Assembly (NCBI GenBank): GCA_947474205.1
Contig: CANJIC010000155.1
Span: 1-5,284, forward strand
Length of the DNA stretch: 5,284 nt
Direction of reading: 5' to 3'
Source: Planctomycetaceae bacterium
GTDB lineage: Bacteria; Planctomycetota; Phycisphaerae; Phycisphaerales; SM1A02
Positions within the stretch are counted from its first letter, which is position 1, and each line of letters opens with the position of its first letter. The notes under the pieces were generated by a model. That model was not told the DNA's origin. It saw nothing but the letters and a program-made list of their open reading frames with translations, and did no database searches. The position numbers and the translations under genes were made by a program. Below are positions 1 through 5,284 of this stretch, piece by piece.

Positions 1-432
1 GGCGTGCGATACATCAACGCAAGTTTGCCCACGCTGCCATTTGCCGACGGCGAGTTTGACCACACATTCAGCGCGCATTTACTGTTTACCTACAGCGATC
101 CTGCGTCGGGTGGCATTCTTACAAATTCTCCTTTCACATTGCAGTGGCACATGGCGGCGGTGATTGATTTGATGCGCGTGACCCGCGGTTCGTTGCATTT
201 GTACCCCACCACCACTCGCACCAATCCTGCGCGGCGCCATCCATTTATAGATGAGATTGTGGCGCGCATAGAAGCGCAGAATGCGCGCGGTCAACATGCA
301 ACCAACTCCAACGCGGACAATATGGGTGTTTGGAAATGTCGATTTGAGCCTTCAACGTATCAGCGTGGCGATGCGGCGCAGAATTATTTAAACGCCTCGC
401 TGGTGATTGAGCGGCAGCACCATAGGCACTAA
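1..432 (+). CDS. SAM-dependent methyltransferase-like protein, C-terminal part (5' end outside window)
   Basis: The frame is open from base 1 to a TAA at 430-432, so about 143 residues of a longer protein are visible. A GTG at 4-6 could be read as a start, but the protein begins mid-domain, so I treat the gene as truncated by the window edge. The visible part opens with a segment of the type NASLPTLPFADGEFDH followed by SAHLLFTYSD. This matches the region after motif II of class I Rossmann-fold methyltransferases (LPF-D--FD----SH-L--YSD). A helix ending in DLMRVT and a late strand (SLHLYPTTT) follow. Near the end comes a YQRGDAAQNYL segment, which resembles the closing (F/Y)QRG-NQML element of a common uncharacterised bacterial methyltransferase family. 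The SAM-binding glycine motif (GxGxG) would lie upstream and cannot be seen. The substrate is unknown. No terminator is evident in the 68-bp gap before the next gene. Confidence 0.68.
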   Translation, partial: GVRYINASLPTLPFADGEFDHTFSAHLLFTYSDPASGGILTNSPFTLQWHMAAVIDLMRVTRGSLHLYPTTTRTNPARRHPFIDEIVARIEAQNARGQHATNSNADNMGVWKCRFEPSTYQRGDAAQNYLNASLVIERQHHRH

Positions 433-500
433 TCTAAACTTTCACGCACGCGTGATTGTCAATCTTGCACGCACCGCACTAGAGATATGGACGGAACATT

Positions 501-1706
501 ATGAAAACCAATTCAACACTTGCAATTTTTTTATTGGCGCAGGCCAGCGCACTTTCGTGCGCGCGCGCGTTCATTATGGCAAGCATGATTGGATGCGCCG
601 GCGCGTACACGCCACCGCCACAAGCTGGACCGCCACAAGCAATGAAGCAGGAACCGCTAGTAAAATCAAATCCACAAGCTCAAACGTTCCACGCGGACCA
701 ATCCGACGGCGCAGCAATCACTACGGTCTCAAGCAACAAATCGCTGCCCATTACTACGCATCTCACAGAAGCGCGCGCGCCAAATTCATCTGCACTCGTT
801 GCGTCTAACGCGACGCAATCCGCAGAACCCGCGCAAGAATCAGCCGCAACTCAGCCCGTGGAATCAGAGCAACTACAACCCAAAGCAGCACCCATGCTCA
901 CACATGAATCAATTGAATCCCACGCAACTCCGCCCCAAACCAAAACCGAAACCCAACCTCAAACCCAATCTGAAACCCAAACCGAAATCCAACCTCAAAC
1001 TCAAACCGAAACCCAACCTCAAACCCAAACCGAAATCCAACCCGCAACTACCACGCCTGTCTCGCGCGAACCTGGCGCGGCCGCAAGGCAAAATCTTGTG
1101 CTTGAACGCGCCCACACCAGCCACGCGCAAATAGTGTTGCTTGGCGACTCCATTACGGAAGGTTGGGAAGGCGCACCCGAACAATTGCAAGCGCTGGTTG
1201 GTTTACGCAGCGCGGCCAACTTGGGCGTGGGCGGTGATCGCACGCAACATGTCTTGTGGCGGCTTGAGCAAGCGCCATTGAGCGCGATCAAACCCAAAGT
1301 CATTGTGCTGATGATTGGCACCAACAATATGTATGATGACAGCGCGAATGACATTATCGCGGGCATTCACGCGGTGGTCGAGTTGCTCAGCGCGCAATGT
1401 CCCAACGCCGAGATTTTGGTGCTGGATATTCCGCCACGCGGAGATGTGCAAGATTCCGCGCGCGAAAAAATTGCGCAAATCAACATTGGGCTTACTTTGG
1501 GAATGTGGCCCCAACATGCCAGATTTGTGCGCGTCAGCAACCAATTTTTAAAAACCGATGGACCCATAGATCCCGTGATCATGCCCGACTTGCTGCACTT
1601 TTCGCAGAAAGGGTACGCCTTGTGGGCGGCCGCTATCAAGCCTGAATTGGATTGTTCTTTGGCGGCCAACCACCCGGAACCCGCGCCGACTACGCCACAT
1701 CCGTGA
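501..1706 (+). CDS. Exported SGNH/GDSL-type esterase, PAF-acetylhydrolase catalytic-subunit-like, with repeat stalk
   Basis: This 401-residue protein has three parts. Residues 1-35 are a hydrophobic export signal with two imperfect lipobox candidates, SALSC (Cys20) and SMIGC (Cys32), so it may be a lipoprotein. Residues 36-195 are a low-complexity linker rich in Ala, Gln, Thr, Pro and Glu, including a tandem QTETQPQT-type repeat at about 146-183. Residues 196-390 are an SGNH hydrolase domain. Block I is GDSITEG with nucleophile Ser217; block II is NLGVGGD with Gly244/Gly245; block III is IGTNN with Asn275/Asn276; block V is DLLHFS with Asp363 and His366. The stretch from NLGVGGD through HVLWRL, IKPKVIV and GTNN closely follows the alpha subunits of platelet-activating-factor acetylhydrolase 1b, so ester or acetyl-ester hydrolysis is expected; the actual substrate is unknown. 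ATG 501 is the first start after an in-frame TAG at 480-482, with a weak GGA 5 nt upstream. A short Pro/Thr tail ends the protein. Confidence 0.88.
   Translation: MKTNSTLAIFLLAQASALSCARAFIMASMIGCAGAYTPPPQAGPPQAMKQEPLVKSNPQAQTFHADQSDGAAITTVSSNKSLPITTHLTEARAPNSSALVASNATQSAEPAQESAATQPVESEQLQPKAAPMLTHESIESHATPPQTKTETQPQTQSETQTEIQPQTQTETQPQTQTEIQPATTTPVSREPGAAARQNLVLERAHTSHAQIVLLGDSITEGWEGAPEQLQALVGLRSAANLGVGGDRTQHVLWRLEQAPLSAIKPKVIVLMIGTNNMYDDSANDIIAGIHAVVELLSAQCPNAEILVLDIPPRGDVQDSAREKIAQINIGLTLGMWPQHARFVRVSNQFLKTDGPIDPVIMPDLLHFSQKGYALWAAAIKPELDCSLAANHPEPAPTTPHP
936..1049 (+). repeat. In-frame 24-bp tandem repeat in the SGNH esterase stalk
   Basis: Units of 24 bp, each encoding eight residues of the form (Q/K)TE(T/I)QPQT, start at 942, 978, 1002 and 1026, with a 12-bp half unit (QSET) at 966-977. 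The 942 and 1002 copies differ at one base, the 978 and 1002 copies at two, and the last copy is more diverged (ends QPAT). The isoleucine and threonine versions alternate, suggesting a 48-bp higher-order unit. On the + strand the only G residues are those in the GAA codons. The array encodes an extended, probably disordered stalk. Confidence 0.85.
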
Positions 1707-1749
1707 GTAACAATCAACAAGACAGATTTCTATTTTGAATGAACTCTAG

Positions 1750-1781
1750 TAAAATGAAACGCTAGTGATTTTAAATTTAAA
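1750..1781 (+). promoter_or_regulatory. Possible promoter region before the serine hydrolase gene
   Basis: The 118-bp gap between the two hydrolase genes is clearly AT-rich compared with its surroundings. It contains TAAAAT at 1750-1755, a 5/6 match to a sigma-70 -10 box, and a perfect 12-bp AT palindrome TTTAAATTTAAA at 1770-1781. No convincing -35 box lies 16-18 bp upstream of TAAAAT (TTTCTA at 1727-1732 matches TTGACA at only three positions). The call rests mainly on composition and position. Confidence 0.25.
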
Positions 1782-1824
1782 CGAACCTTGATAAACCACA
1801 ACGCATCATCTGAAACGCAACCCT

Positions 1825-3276
1825 ATGAAGACTCCTTCCACTCAAACCACAAAAAAATTCAGCCCGACTAAAAGAATTTTAATTGCGCTCACCGCGTTTG
1901 CCATTGGAGGAGTCGCCGTTTCCCTGGGCATAGCCGAGAACAAGAAAAATACAGCCAGCATAAATTCGCCCGTAAAGGTTGCGCCTGAAATTGCCCAGAC
2001 CGCGCCACCAACGCAACCAAATCCCACGGCGGCGTCTGGCTCGGCGGCGCCTAGCACGGCAACGTCTGGCAAGGCGGCAACCGCAACGCAGCCGACCATT
2101 CCAACCACGACTGGGGCTACGCCACCAGGCTCTTCGGCTACTTCAGTTCCCATGGCGATTACCCCCCAAATTATTCCAAGCGCGGCAACCACCATGATCG
2201 ACGCGACCAAGGCCAAAAACCCCAGCGAGATTATTTCATCCGTACTGGAAGCCGTTAGGAAAGGGAATGACATGCCTGGCATGGCGGCGGCGGTGATTCA
2301 AGACGGAAAAATTATTGGCGTAGGCGCCACTGGTGTTCGCAAGCGAAATGAAACCAGTCCAGTTCTGCGCGATGATCAATTTCACTTGGGTTCCTGTTCC
2401 AAAGCGTTCACAGCCACCCTGATTGGAATTCTTGTGGACGAGGGCAAACTGAATTGGGACAGCACCATCAGCGACTTGATTGGCCGCGAACTCACCAGCA
2501 TGAATCCCGATTATGCGGGCGTGACAGTAGATCAACTGCTGCACCACAGAAGTGGCGCGTGGCCCAATGGTCCAAGCGAAGTGTGGAAAGCCGCGCAGTA
2601 CGCCAAAGGCACTCCCACGCAGCAGCGGCAAATCTATGTTGAAGGCATTCTTTCCCAACCTCCAAAATTCGCGCCGGGACAATACCTGTACTCAAACGCT
2701 GGCTACGCAACGCTTGGATTCATAGCCGAGACCATTACCAACACGCCGTATGAGCAATTGATGCAGCAAAAAGTTTTTCTGCCGCTTGGTTTAAAGAGCG
2801 CGGGATTTGGCAACGCTGGAAATGCAAATGAGTTGACGGCTCCCTATCCGCATAGCGAGAGTGGCACTGCAAACTTTATTGATAATCCGGAGGCAATTAC
2901 GCCCGCTGGCCGCATTCACATGAACATGATGGACTGGGCGAAATTCTGCATGTTTCATTTGGGCCATCAAACAAATCCACCGCTGCTGAAGCCGCAAACC
3001 TTGGAGCATTTGCACACGCTTGCGGGCGAAGTGGCCCAGGATAAATCTGGGTACGCCTGTGGTTGGATGCGTCCCAATCGCGATTGGGCGGGTGGACGCA
3101 CGCTGCATCATGCGGGCTCAAACATGATGAATTATTGCGCCGTTTGGCTTTCGCCGCAAAAAGATTTTGGCGTGTTGGTGGCGACCAACCAAGGCGGCAA
3201 ACAAGCGGACATTGCCGTGCAAGAAGCGTGCCAAACTCTGATTGAGTTCTTCATGTCGACGCCGCAAAAAAAATAA
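1825..3276 (+). CDS. Membrane-anchored serine hydrolase of the beta-lactamase (class C/esterase) superfamily
   Basis: The protein has 483 residues. Residues 1-17 are basic, and about 18-36 form a hydrophobic signal or anchor helix; a GIA-EN sequence near 36-39 could serve as a signal-peptidase site. Residues 40-130 are an Ala/Pro/Thr/Ser linker. Residues 135-478 form the catalytic domain. The three superfamily motifs are present: SxxK as SCSK (Ser190 nucleophile, Lys193), YxN as YSN (Tyr289, Asn291), and the KTG-equivalent HxG as HAG (His429-Gly431). Supporting segments are MPGMAAAVIQDG at the domain start, LLHHRSG, and a C-terminal strand region with VLVATNQGG. An HxG third motif is usual in the esterase/peptidase-like branch (family S12), so an envelope esterase, amidase or peptidase role is more likely than antibiotic resistance. 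ATG 1825 is the first start after in-frame stops at 1789-1794; no Shine-Dalgarno is visible. The gene follows the SGNH esterase by 118 bp and ends in a run of eight A's before TAA. Confidence 0.9.
   Translation: MKTPSTQTTKKFSPTKRILIALTAFAIGGVAVSLGIAENKKNTASINSPVKVAPEIAQTAPPTQPNPTAASGSAAPSTATSGKAATATQPTIPTTTGATPPGSSATSVPMAITPQIIPSAATTMIDATKAKNPSEIISSVLEAVRKGNDMPGMAAAVIQDGKIIGVGATGVRKRNETSPVLRDDQFHLGSCSKAFTATLIGILVDEGKLNWDSTISDLIGRELTSMNPDYAGVTVDQLLHHRSGAWPNGPSEVWKAAQYAKGTPTQQRQIYVEGILSQPPKFAPGQYLYSNAGYATLGFIAETITNTPYEQLMQQKVFLPLGLKSAGFGNAGNANELTAPYPHSESGTANFIDNPEAITPAGRIHMNMMDWAKFCMFHLGHQTNPPLLKPQTLEHLHTLAGEVAQDKSGYACGWMRPNRDWAGGRTLHHAGSNMMNYCAVWLSPQKDFGVLVATNQGGKQADIAVQEACQTLIEFFMSTPQKK
2026..2085 (+). 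repeat. Degenerate two-copy 30-bp repeat in the hydrolase linker
   Basis: Bases 2026-2055 and 2056-2085 align at about 20 of 30 positions, sharing ACGGC, CGTCTGGC and GGCGGC blocks. They encode TAASGSAAPS and TATSGKAATA in frame. This may be an old duplication that lengthened the Ala/Thr linker, but biased codon use in a low-complexity stretch could produce similar matches. Confidence 0.4.
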
Positions 3277-3297
3277 ATTGACGTCGCTCCAAGTCAC

Positions 3298-3834
3298 TCA
3301 TCCACCGGATGTGAATTTGGCAACGCCATTCTCATCGGTGAAAATTTTAATTTGCGACTTGCCATTGGGTGCAAGCCAAATCATCAGCGCGTCGCCATTT
3401 GGTTTGGTGGATGCGCCAATGCGCAACTTGTTATTCACATCGCGCCATTGAACGCTGCTCTCGCCGCTGGTTTGCGTGGTCATGGCAATGCGGCTTTGAC
3501 CCTTTGTGTCCAAGCACTGAAAACTGGATTGACCACTTGGATAGGTCTTGGCGGAGAGGCGCGCAAAGCCTTCCTCGTCATACCAAGCAAGTCCGGCGGC
3601 TTTGTTGGCGTCCTCACCGTCAAGCACCAAGCGCTCCTTGCCATTGGCGTCCACCACCGCAAGTCGGCGCACGCTCATGGTGTCTTGCGGAGCGTTGGCG
3701 CCGCCAATCACCAGCGCGGCAAGCGCGGCGATCAACACAAGATTTGTGCCACGCACTCGGGTCAGCGATCGTTCAACGCGGTCAAGCCGCGACGCAAGAT
3801 TGGTGTCGTTCATAGCGCCAACGCTATCACGCAA
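3298..3834 (-). CDS. Single-pass membrane protein with five ~23-residue beta-type repeats (function unknown)
   Basis: The protein has 178 residues from the TTG at 3832-3834. Residues 13-28 form a charged, possibly coiled helix (LASRLDRVERSL). About 31-46 form one membrane helix, and the rest should lie outside the cytoplasm. Residues 56-171 form five consecutive repeats of 24, 23, 23, 23 and 23 residues (starts 56, 80, 103, 126, 149). Each has hydrophobic residues before an Asp (62, 86, 109, 132; Ala155 in the last), then an N/E/K-G turn, then Arg/Gln plus a hydrophobic residue (68-69, 92-93, 115-116, 138-139, 161-162). A Gly closes repeats 2-5 (101, 124, 147, 170). A partial sixth unit ends the protein. 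This strand-turn-strand pattern suggests an elongated beta structure, perhaps for binding or scaffolding. I recognise the style (DANGKERLVL) from uncharacterised bacterial proteins but know no function. The alternative start is ATG 3811-3813 (residue 8). It converges on the hydrolase gene with a 21-bp gap and no terminator. Confidence 0.8.
   Translation of the reverse strand: MRDSVGAMNDTNLASRLDRVERSLTRVRGTNLVLIAALAALVIGGANAPQDTMSVRRLAVVDANGKERLVLDGEDANKAAGLAWYDEEGFARLSAKTYPSGQSSFQCLDTKGQSRIAMTTQTSGESSVQWRDVNNKLRIGASTKPNGDALMIWLAPNGKSQIKIFTDENGVAKFTSGG
3322..3669 (-). repeat. Protein-level 23-residue repeat array (five units)
   Basis: The five repeat units of the minus-strand membrane protein occupy this stretch. 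Their period is exact at the protein level: the conserved Asp falls at residues 62, 86, 109 and 132, and the conserved Gly at 101, 124, 147 and 170. The DNA copies have diverged and show no obvious nucleotide repeat, so the array is old and kept by selection on the fold rather than freshly duplicated. Confidence 0.75.
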
Positions 3835-3841
3835 TGGTCAA

Positions 3842-3852
3842 CCTTTCCACCT
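3842..3852 (-). promoter_or_regulatory. Purine-rich ribosome-binding region favouring the TTG start
   Basis: On the minus strand AGGTGGAAAGG ends 7 nt before the TTG at 3832-3834. This is the best Shine-Dalgarno-like sequence in the window and supports TTG as the start. It is 28 nt from the ATG at 3811-3813, too far to serve that codon directly. Confidence 0.45.
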
Positions 3853-3954
3853 GTCATTTCATTGCATTTTGCGGCACAAGGAACATGCGCACGAGGTAGA
3901 TTTGCTAAGGCAACTTTCGTATCGACAACGTATTCAATTCATTTCATTCAATGT

Positions 3955-3959
3955 AAGGA
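3955..3959 (+). promoter_or_regulatory. Ribosome binding site of the HdeD-family gene
   Basis: AAGGA lies 11 nt before ATG 3971. The spacing is slightly long but acceptable. It supports this ATG over the in-frame upstream extension, which runs through the opposite-strand gene and has no membrane-protein character. Confidence 0.5.
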
Positions 3960-3970
3960 CTTCAATCGCA

Positions 3971-4504
3971 ATGGCAACTCAACAACACTCGCACTGGGCT
4001 ATGGTGACACTCAACGGAACGCTTCTTGTATTGGCCGGACTAGCGTTGGTGGCCGTGCCCTTCTTGGCGGCGTTCACGTTTGCCGCGGCGTTTGGATTGT
4101 GCTTGGTGGCCGTGGGCGCGGTTGGATTGTTCGCGGCGCTGAAATCCATGGGCAACGCGCAGCACAGCTTGTTGGTTTTTCTTGGGCCATTCTTGTCCAT
4201 CATGATTGGCGCGGTGCTGTGGTTCACACCCGCGCAAGGATTAGTGGCGCTGACTGAAGTGCTAGGCGCGTTCACCGTGGTCACTGGCATTTTTCAAGTG
4301 GTGGCTGCGCTTGGATTATCTGGAAAAATTCATTGGGGATTGCTGCTGATCAACGGCATTCTTACTTTGGGCGCGGGCGCGGTGATGTTGTTCTCGCCCG
4401 GCATTGCCATATTTGTGTTCGCCATTTTCTTTGGCGTGCAATTAATCTTTAGCGGCTTTCACTTGGCGCGCGCTGGCCTGCGTATGAAGCATTTACTGGG
4501 CTAA
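3971..4504 (+). CDS. HdeD/DUF308 family six-helix membrane protein
   Basis: This 177-residue integral inner-membrane protein has six predicted helices near residues 12-30, 33-57, 66-86, 90-114, 122-142 and 144-166. The sequence shows a threefold internal repeat of helix pairs with a 56-57-residue period. Each repeat has a polar/Gly step (Asn15-Gly16, Gly72-Pro73, Asn128-Gly129), a Pro in the hairpin turn (Pro30, Pro87, Pro143), and a Gly in the second helix (Gly49, Gly106, Gly162). Turns FTPAQG and FSPGIA are typical of HdeD (DUF308) proteins, as is the length. HdeD is linked to acid resistance in Escherichia coli, but family members are widespread and mostly uncharacterised, so function here is open. 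The start is ATG 3971, with AAGGA upstream. It is divergent from the repeat-protein gene, which shares its 136-bp upstream region, and converges on speA across a stem-loop terminator. Confidence 0.9.
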   Translation: MATQQHSHWAMVTLNGTLLVLAGLALVAVPFLAAFTFAAAFGLCLVAVGAVGLFAALKSMGNAQHSLLVFLGPFLSIMIGAVLWFTPAQGLVALTEVLGAFTVVTGIFQVVAALGLSGKIHWGLLLINGILTLGAGAVMLFSPGIAIFVFAIFFGVQLIFSGFHLARAGLRMKHLLG

Positions 4505-4512
4505 TGACTTGC

Positions 4513-4528
4513 GTGGTGCGCGCACCAC
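4513..4528. repeat. Perfect 16-bp palindrome downstream of the HdeD-family gene
   Basis: GTGGTGCGCGCACCAC is its own reverse complement, starting 9 bases after the stop codon. In RNA it could form a 6-bp GTGGTG/CACCAC stem with a CGCG loop; as DNA it has the symmetry of a dimeric-protein site. No T-run follows, so it is not a terminator by itself; the real terminator is about 35 bp further on. Confidence 0.6.
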
Positions 4529-4563
4529 ACCGCCCTGCGCGCGGCGTGTTGGACATACAAATA

Positions 4564-4600
4564 AAAACCGCCCGCTTTGAATGCGGGCGGTTTTATTTTT
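4564..4600. terminator. Bidirectional intrinsic terminator between the HdeD-family gene and speA
   Basis: The arms AAAACCGCCCGC (4564-4575) and GCGGGCGGTTTT (4583-4594) pair perfectly over 12 bp around the 7-nt loop TTTGAAT. A T-rich tail (TTTTATTTTT) follows on the + strand. On the minus strand the stem is followed by TTTTTATTTG, so it can stop transcripts arriving from both converging genes. It lies 60 bp past the HdeD-family stop and 20 bp past the speA stop. Confidence 0.93.
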
Positions 4601-4620
4601 GTATTGAAACAACGACGCGA

Positions 4621-5284
4621 TCAGCCTTCGCTTGAAGGAATGTCCCGCTCCAAATAGGTGTAGCCGTTGATGCCGCTTTCGTAAATGCGAACCAGCGACT
4701 GGCTTTCGGCGGCGGTCATTTGTTTCAGGCGCACGGCCTTCTCGCACTCGCGGCGAACTTGCGCTAGAAGCGTGTTCACATCGTAATGCACGTATGAAAG
4801 CACATCGCGCACGGCGTCGCCCTCAATGATTTCATCGATCCACCAATTGCCGCTGCCGTCGTACTTCACGTGCGCCACATGCGTGTCGCCAAACAAATTG
4901 TGAAGGTCGCCCAGCGTTTCCTGATATGCACCAACCAAGAACGCGCCAATGTAATACGGCTGGTTCTCATCAAACTCATGCAGCTCGACAAACTTTTTCA
5001 CGTCGCGGGCATCCACGAAGCGATCCACGCGGCCGTCTGAATCGCATGTGATGTCGGCAATGGTGGCCTTGCGTGTTGGCTTTTCATTCAAGCGATGAAT
5101 TGGCAGAATTGGAAAGAGTTGGCGAATGGCCCAAATGTCGGGCAGACTTTGGAAGATGCTGAGATTGCCGAAGTAGGTGTCGCTGAGCAAGCTCTCAAGA
5201 TCCTCAAGCTCCTCGGGAGTCTCATGGAACTCGCGGCACTTGTCGCGAATCTTGGCGCACGTGGCCCAATAAATCGCGTCGCAC
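4621..5284 (-). CDS. speA: Biosynthetic arginine decarboxylase, C-terminal part (5' end outside window)
   Basis: The reading frame is open from the right edge to a TGA at 4621-4623, giving 220 residues, about the last third of a protein usually near 630-660 residues. The sequence matches SpeA strongly in order: YFGNLSIFQSLPD, WAIRQLFPILPIHRLNE, DITCDSDG, the YYIGAFLVGAYQE region, then LGDLHNLFGDT, and a closing GYTYLE. The Cys-Asp pair of CDSDG (Cys codon at 5044-5046) is the conserved active-site element that fold-III PLP decarboxylases contribute across the dimer interface. The PLP lysine lies outside the window. SpeA converts arginine to agmatine and CO2 as the first step of the agmatine route to putrescine and spermidine, in the cytoplasm or periplasm depending on species. 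A TTG at 5188-5190 is an internal Leu codon, not the start: SpeA-like sequence (for example the ETPEELEDLESLL stretch) continues upstream to the edge. Transcription ends at the stem-loop just downstream. Confidence 0.95.
   Translation of the reverse strand, partial: CDAIYWATCAKIRDKCREFHETPEELEDLESLLSDTYFGNLSIFQSLPDIWAIRQLFPILPIHRLNEKPTRKATIADITCDSDGRVDRFVDARDVKKFVELHEFDENQPYYIGAFLVGAYQETLGDLHNLFGDTHVAHVKYDGSGNWWIDEIIEGDAVRDVLSYVHYDVNTLLAQVRRECEKAVRLKQMTAAESQSLVRIYESGINGYTYLERDIPSSEG

Noticed and set aside
456..485. Sigma-70 promoter TTGTCA/TAGAGA before the SGNH gene
   Set aside because: The -10 match is poor (3/6), the spacer is 18 bp, and transcription would begin almost on the ribosome-binding site.
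407..808. A 133-residue + strand open frame overlapping the first two genes
   Set aside because: It bridges the gap and overlaps the SGNH gene in another frame, and its Arg/Ser/Thr-rich sequence has no domain or ribosome-binding site.
936..1049. CRISPR-like or iteron-like repeat array
   Set aside because: The units are directly contiguous with no spacers, in frame within a gene, and encode a typical stalk sequence. No cas or replication genes are nearby.
799..1134. An open + strand frame encoding Lys/Pro/Asn-rich repeats, and a minus-strand frame at 909-1190 encoding Leu/Gly/Phe-rich repeats
   Set aside because: Both are by-products of the C/A-rich tandem repeat, which lacks stop codons in several frames. 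The SGNH frame carries the recognised domain.
1825..3276. Antibiotic-resistance beta-lactamase
   Set aside because: The fold and motifs match the broad serine hydrolase superfamily with an HxG third motif and a long anchored linker. Nothing shows beta-lactam activity and there is no mobile or ampR-like context.
3548..3970. N-terminal extension of the HdeD-family protein in the same open frame
   Set aside because: The upstream part overlaps the opposite-strand repeat-protein gene and reads as arbitrary Arg/Ser-rich sequence. The family begins near ATG 3971.
3352..4257. A 301-residue + strand open frame, and a 148-residue one at 3369-3815
   Set aside because: They are shadows of the minus-strand repeat-protein gene and the HdeD-family gene, with no recognisable domain.
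3971..5284. An acid-resistance island formed by the HdeD-family gene and arginine decarboxylase
   Set aside because: The genes are convergent and separated by a bidirectional terminator. The decarboxylase is the biosynthetic SpeA type rather than acid-inducible AdiA, and no antiporter is visible.

Overview
The window looks like ordinary chromosomal sequence from a Gram-negative bacterium. GC content is a little above 50% by eye, with heavy use of GCG and GGC codons. Genes are monocistronic-looking with short gaps, and Shine-Dalgarno sequences are weak or absent in front of most of them. Several predicted exported proteins carry long Ala/Pro/Thr/Gln-rich linkers. Together with a SpeA-type arginine decarboxylase and PAF-acetylhydrolase-like esterases, this would fit a Planctomycetota/Verrucomicrobiota-type genome. 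That placement is a guess; no marker gene fixes it. I see no rRNA, tRNA, insertion sequence, CRISPR array or phage gene.

Layout. Bases 1-432 (+) are the 3' end of a SAM-dependent methyltransferase-like gene whose start lies off the left edge. Bases 501-1706 (+) encode an exported SGNH/GDSL esterase of the PAF-acetylhydrolase catalytic-subunit type, with a Gln/Thr/Glu/Pro repeat stalk. Bases 1825-3276 (+) encode a membrane-anchored serine beta-lactamase-fold hydrolase with an Ala/Pro/Thr stalk. Bases 3298-3834 (-) encode a single-pass membrane protein whose outer part is built from five consecutive ~23-residue repeats; it converges on the hydrolase gene with only 21 bp between stop codons. Bases 3971-4504 (+) encode a six-helix HdeD/DUF308 family protein, divergent from the repeat protein. 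Bases 4621-5284 (-) are the C-terminal third of biosynthetic arginine decarboxylase (speA), whose start lies off the right edge. A strong stem-loop at 4564-4600 sits between the convergent HdeD-family and speA genes and can terminate both.

How the genes relate. The two hydrolases are consecutive on the same strand and share an architecture: N-terminal export/anchor signal, disordered stalk, then a Ser-dependent hydrolase domain. They may act on envelope or extracellular esters/amides, but a 118-bp AT-rich gap separates them and may hold its own promoter, so an operon is not shown. The methyltransferase, HdeD-family and speA genes have no obvious link to them. HdeD and arginine decarboxylation both belong to acid-stress biology in enterobacteria, but here the speA form is the biosynthetic (agmatine/polyamine) type and the two genes converge, so co-function is unproven.

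No clear undescribed multi-gene system is visible. The most interesting items are the regular 23-residue repeat protein, the paired stalked hydrolases, the 24-bp coding repeat in the SGNH stalk, and a perfect 16-bp palindrome downstream of the HdeD-family gene.
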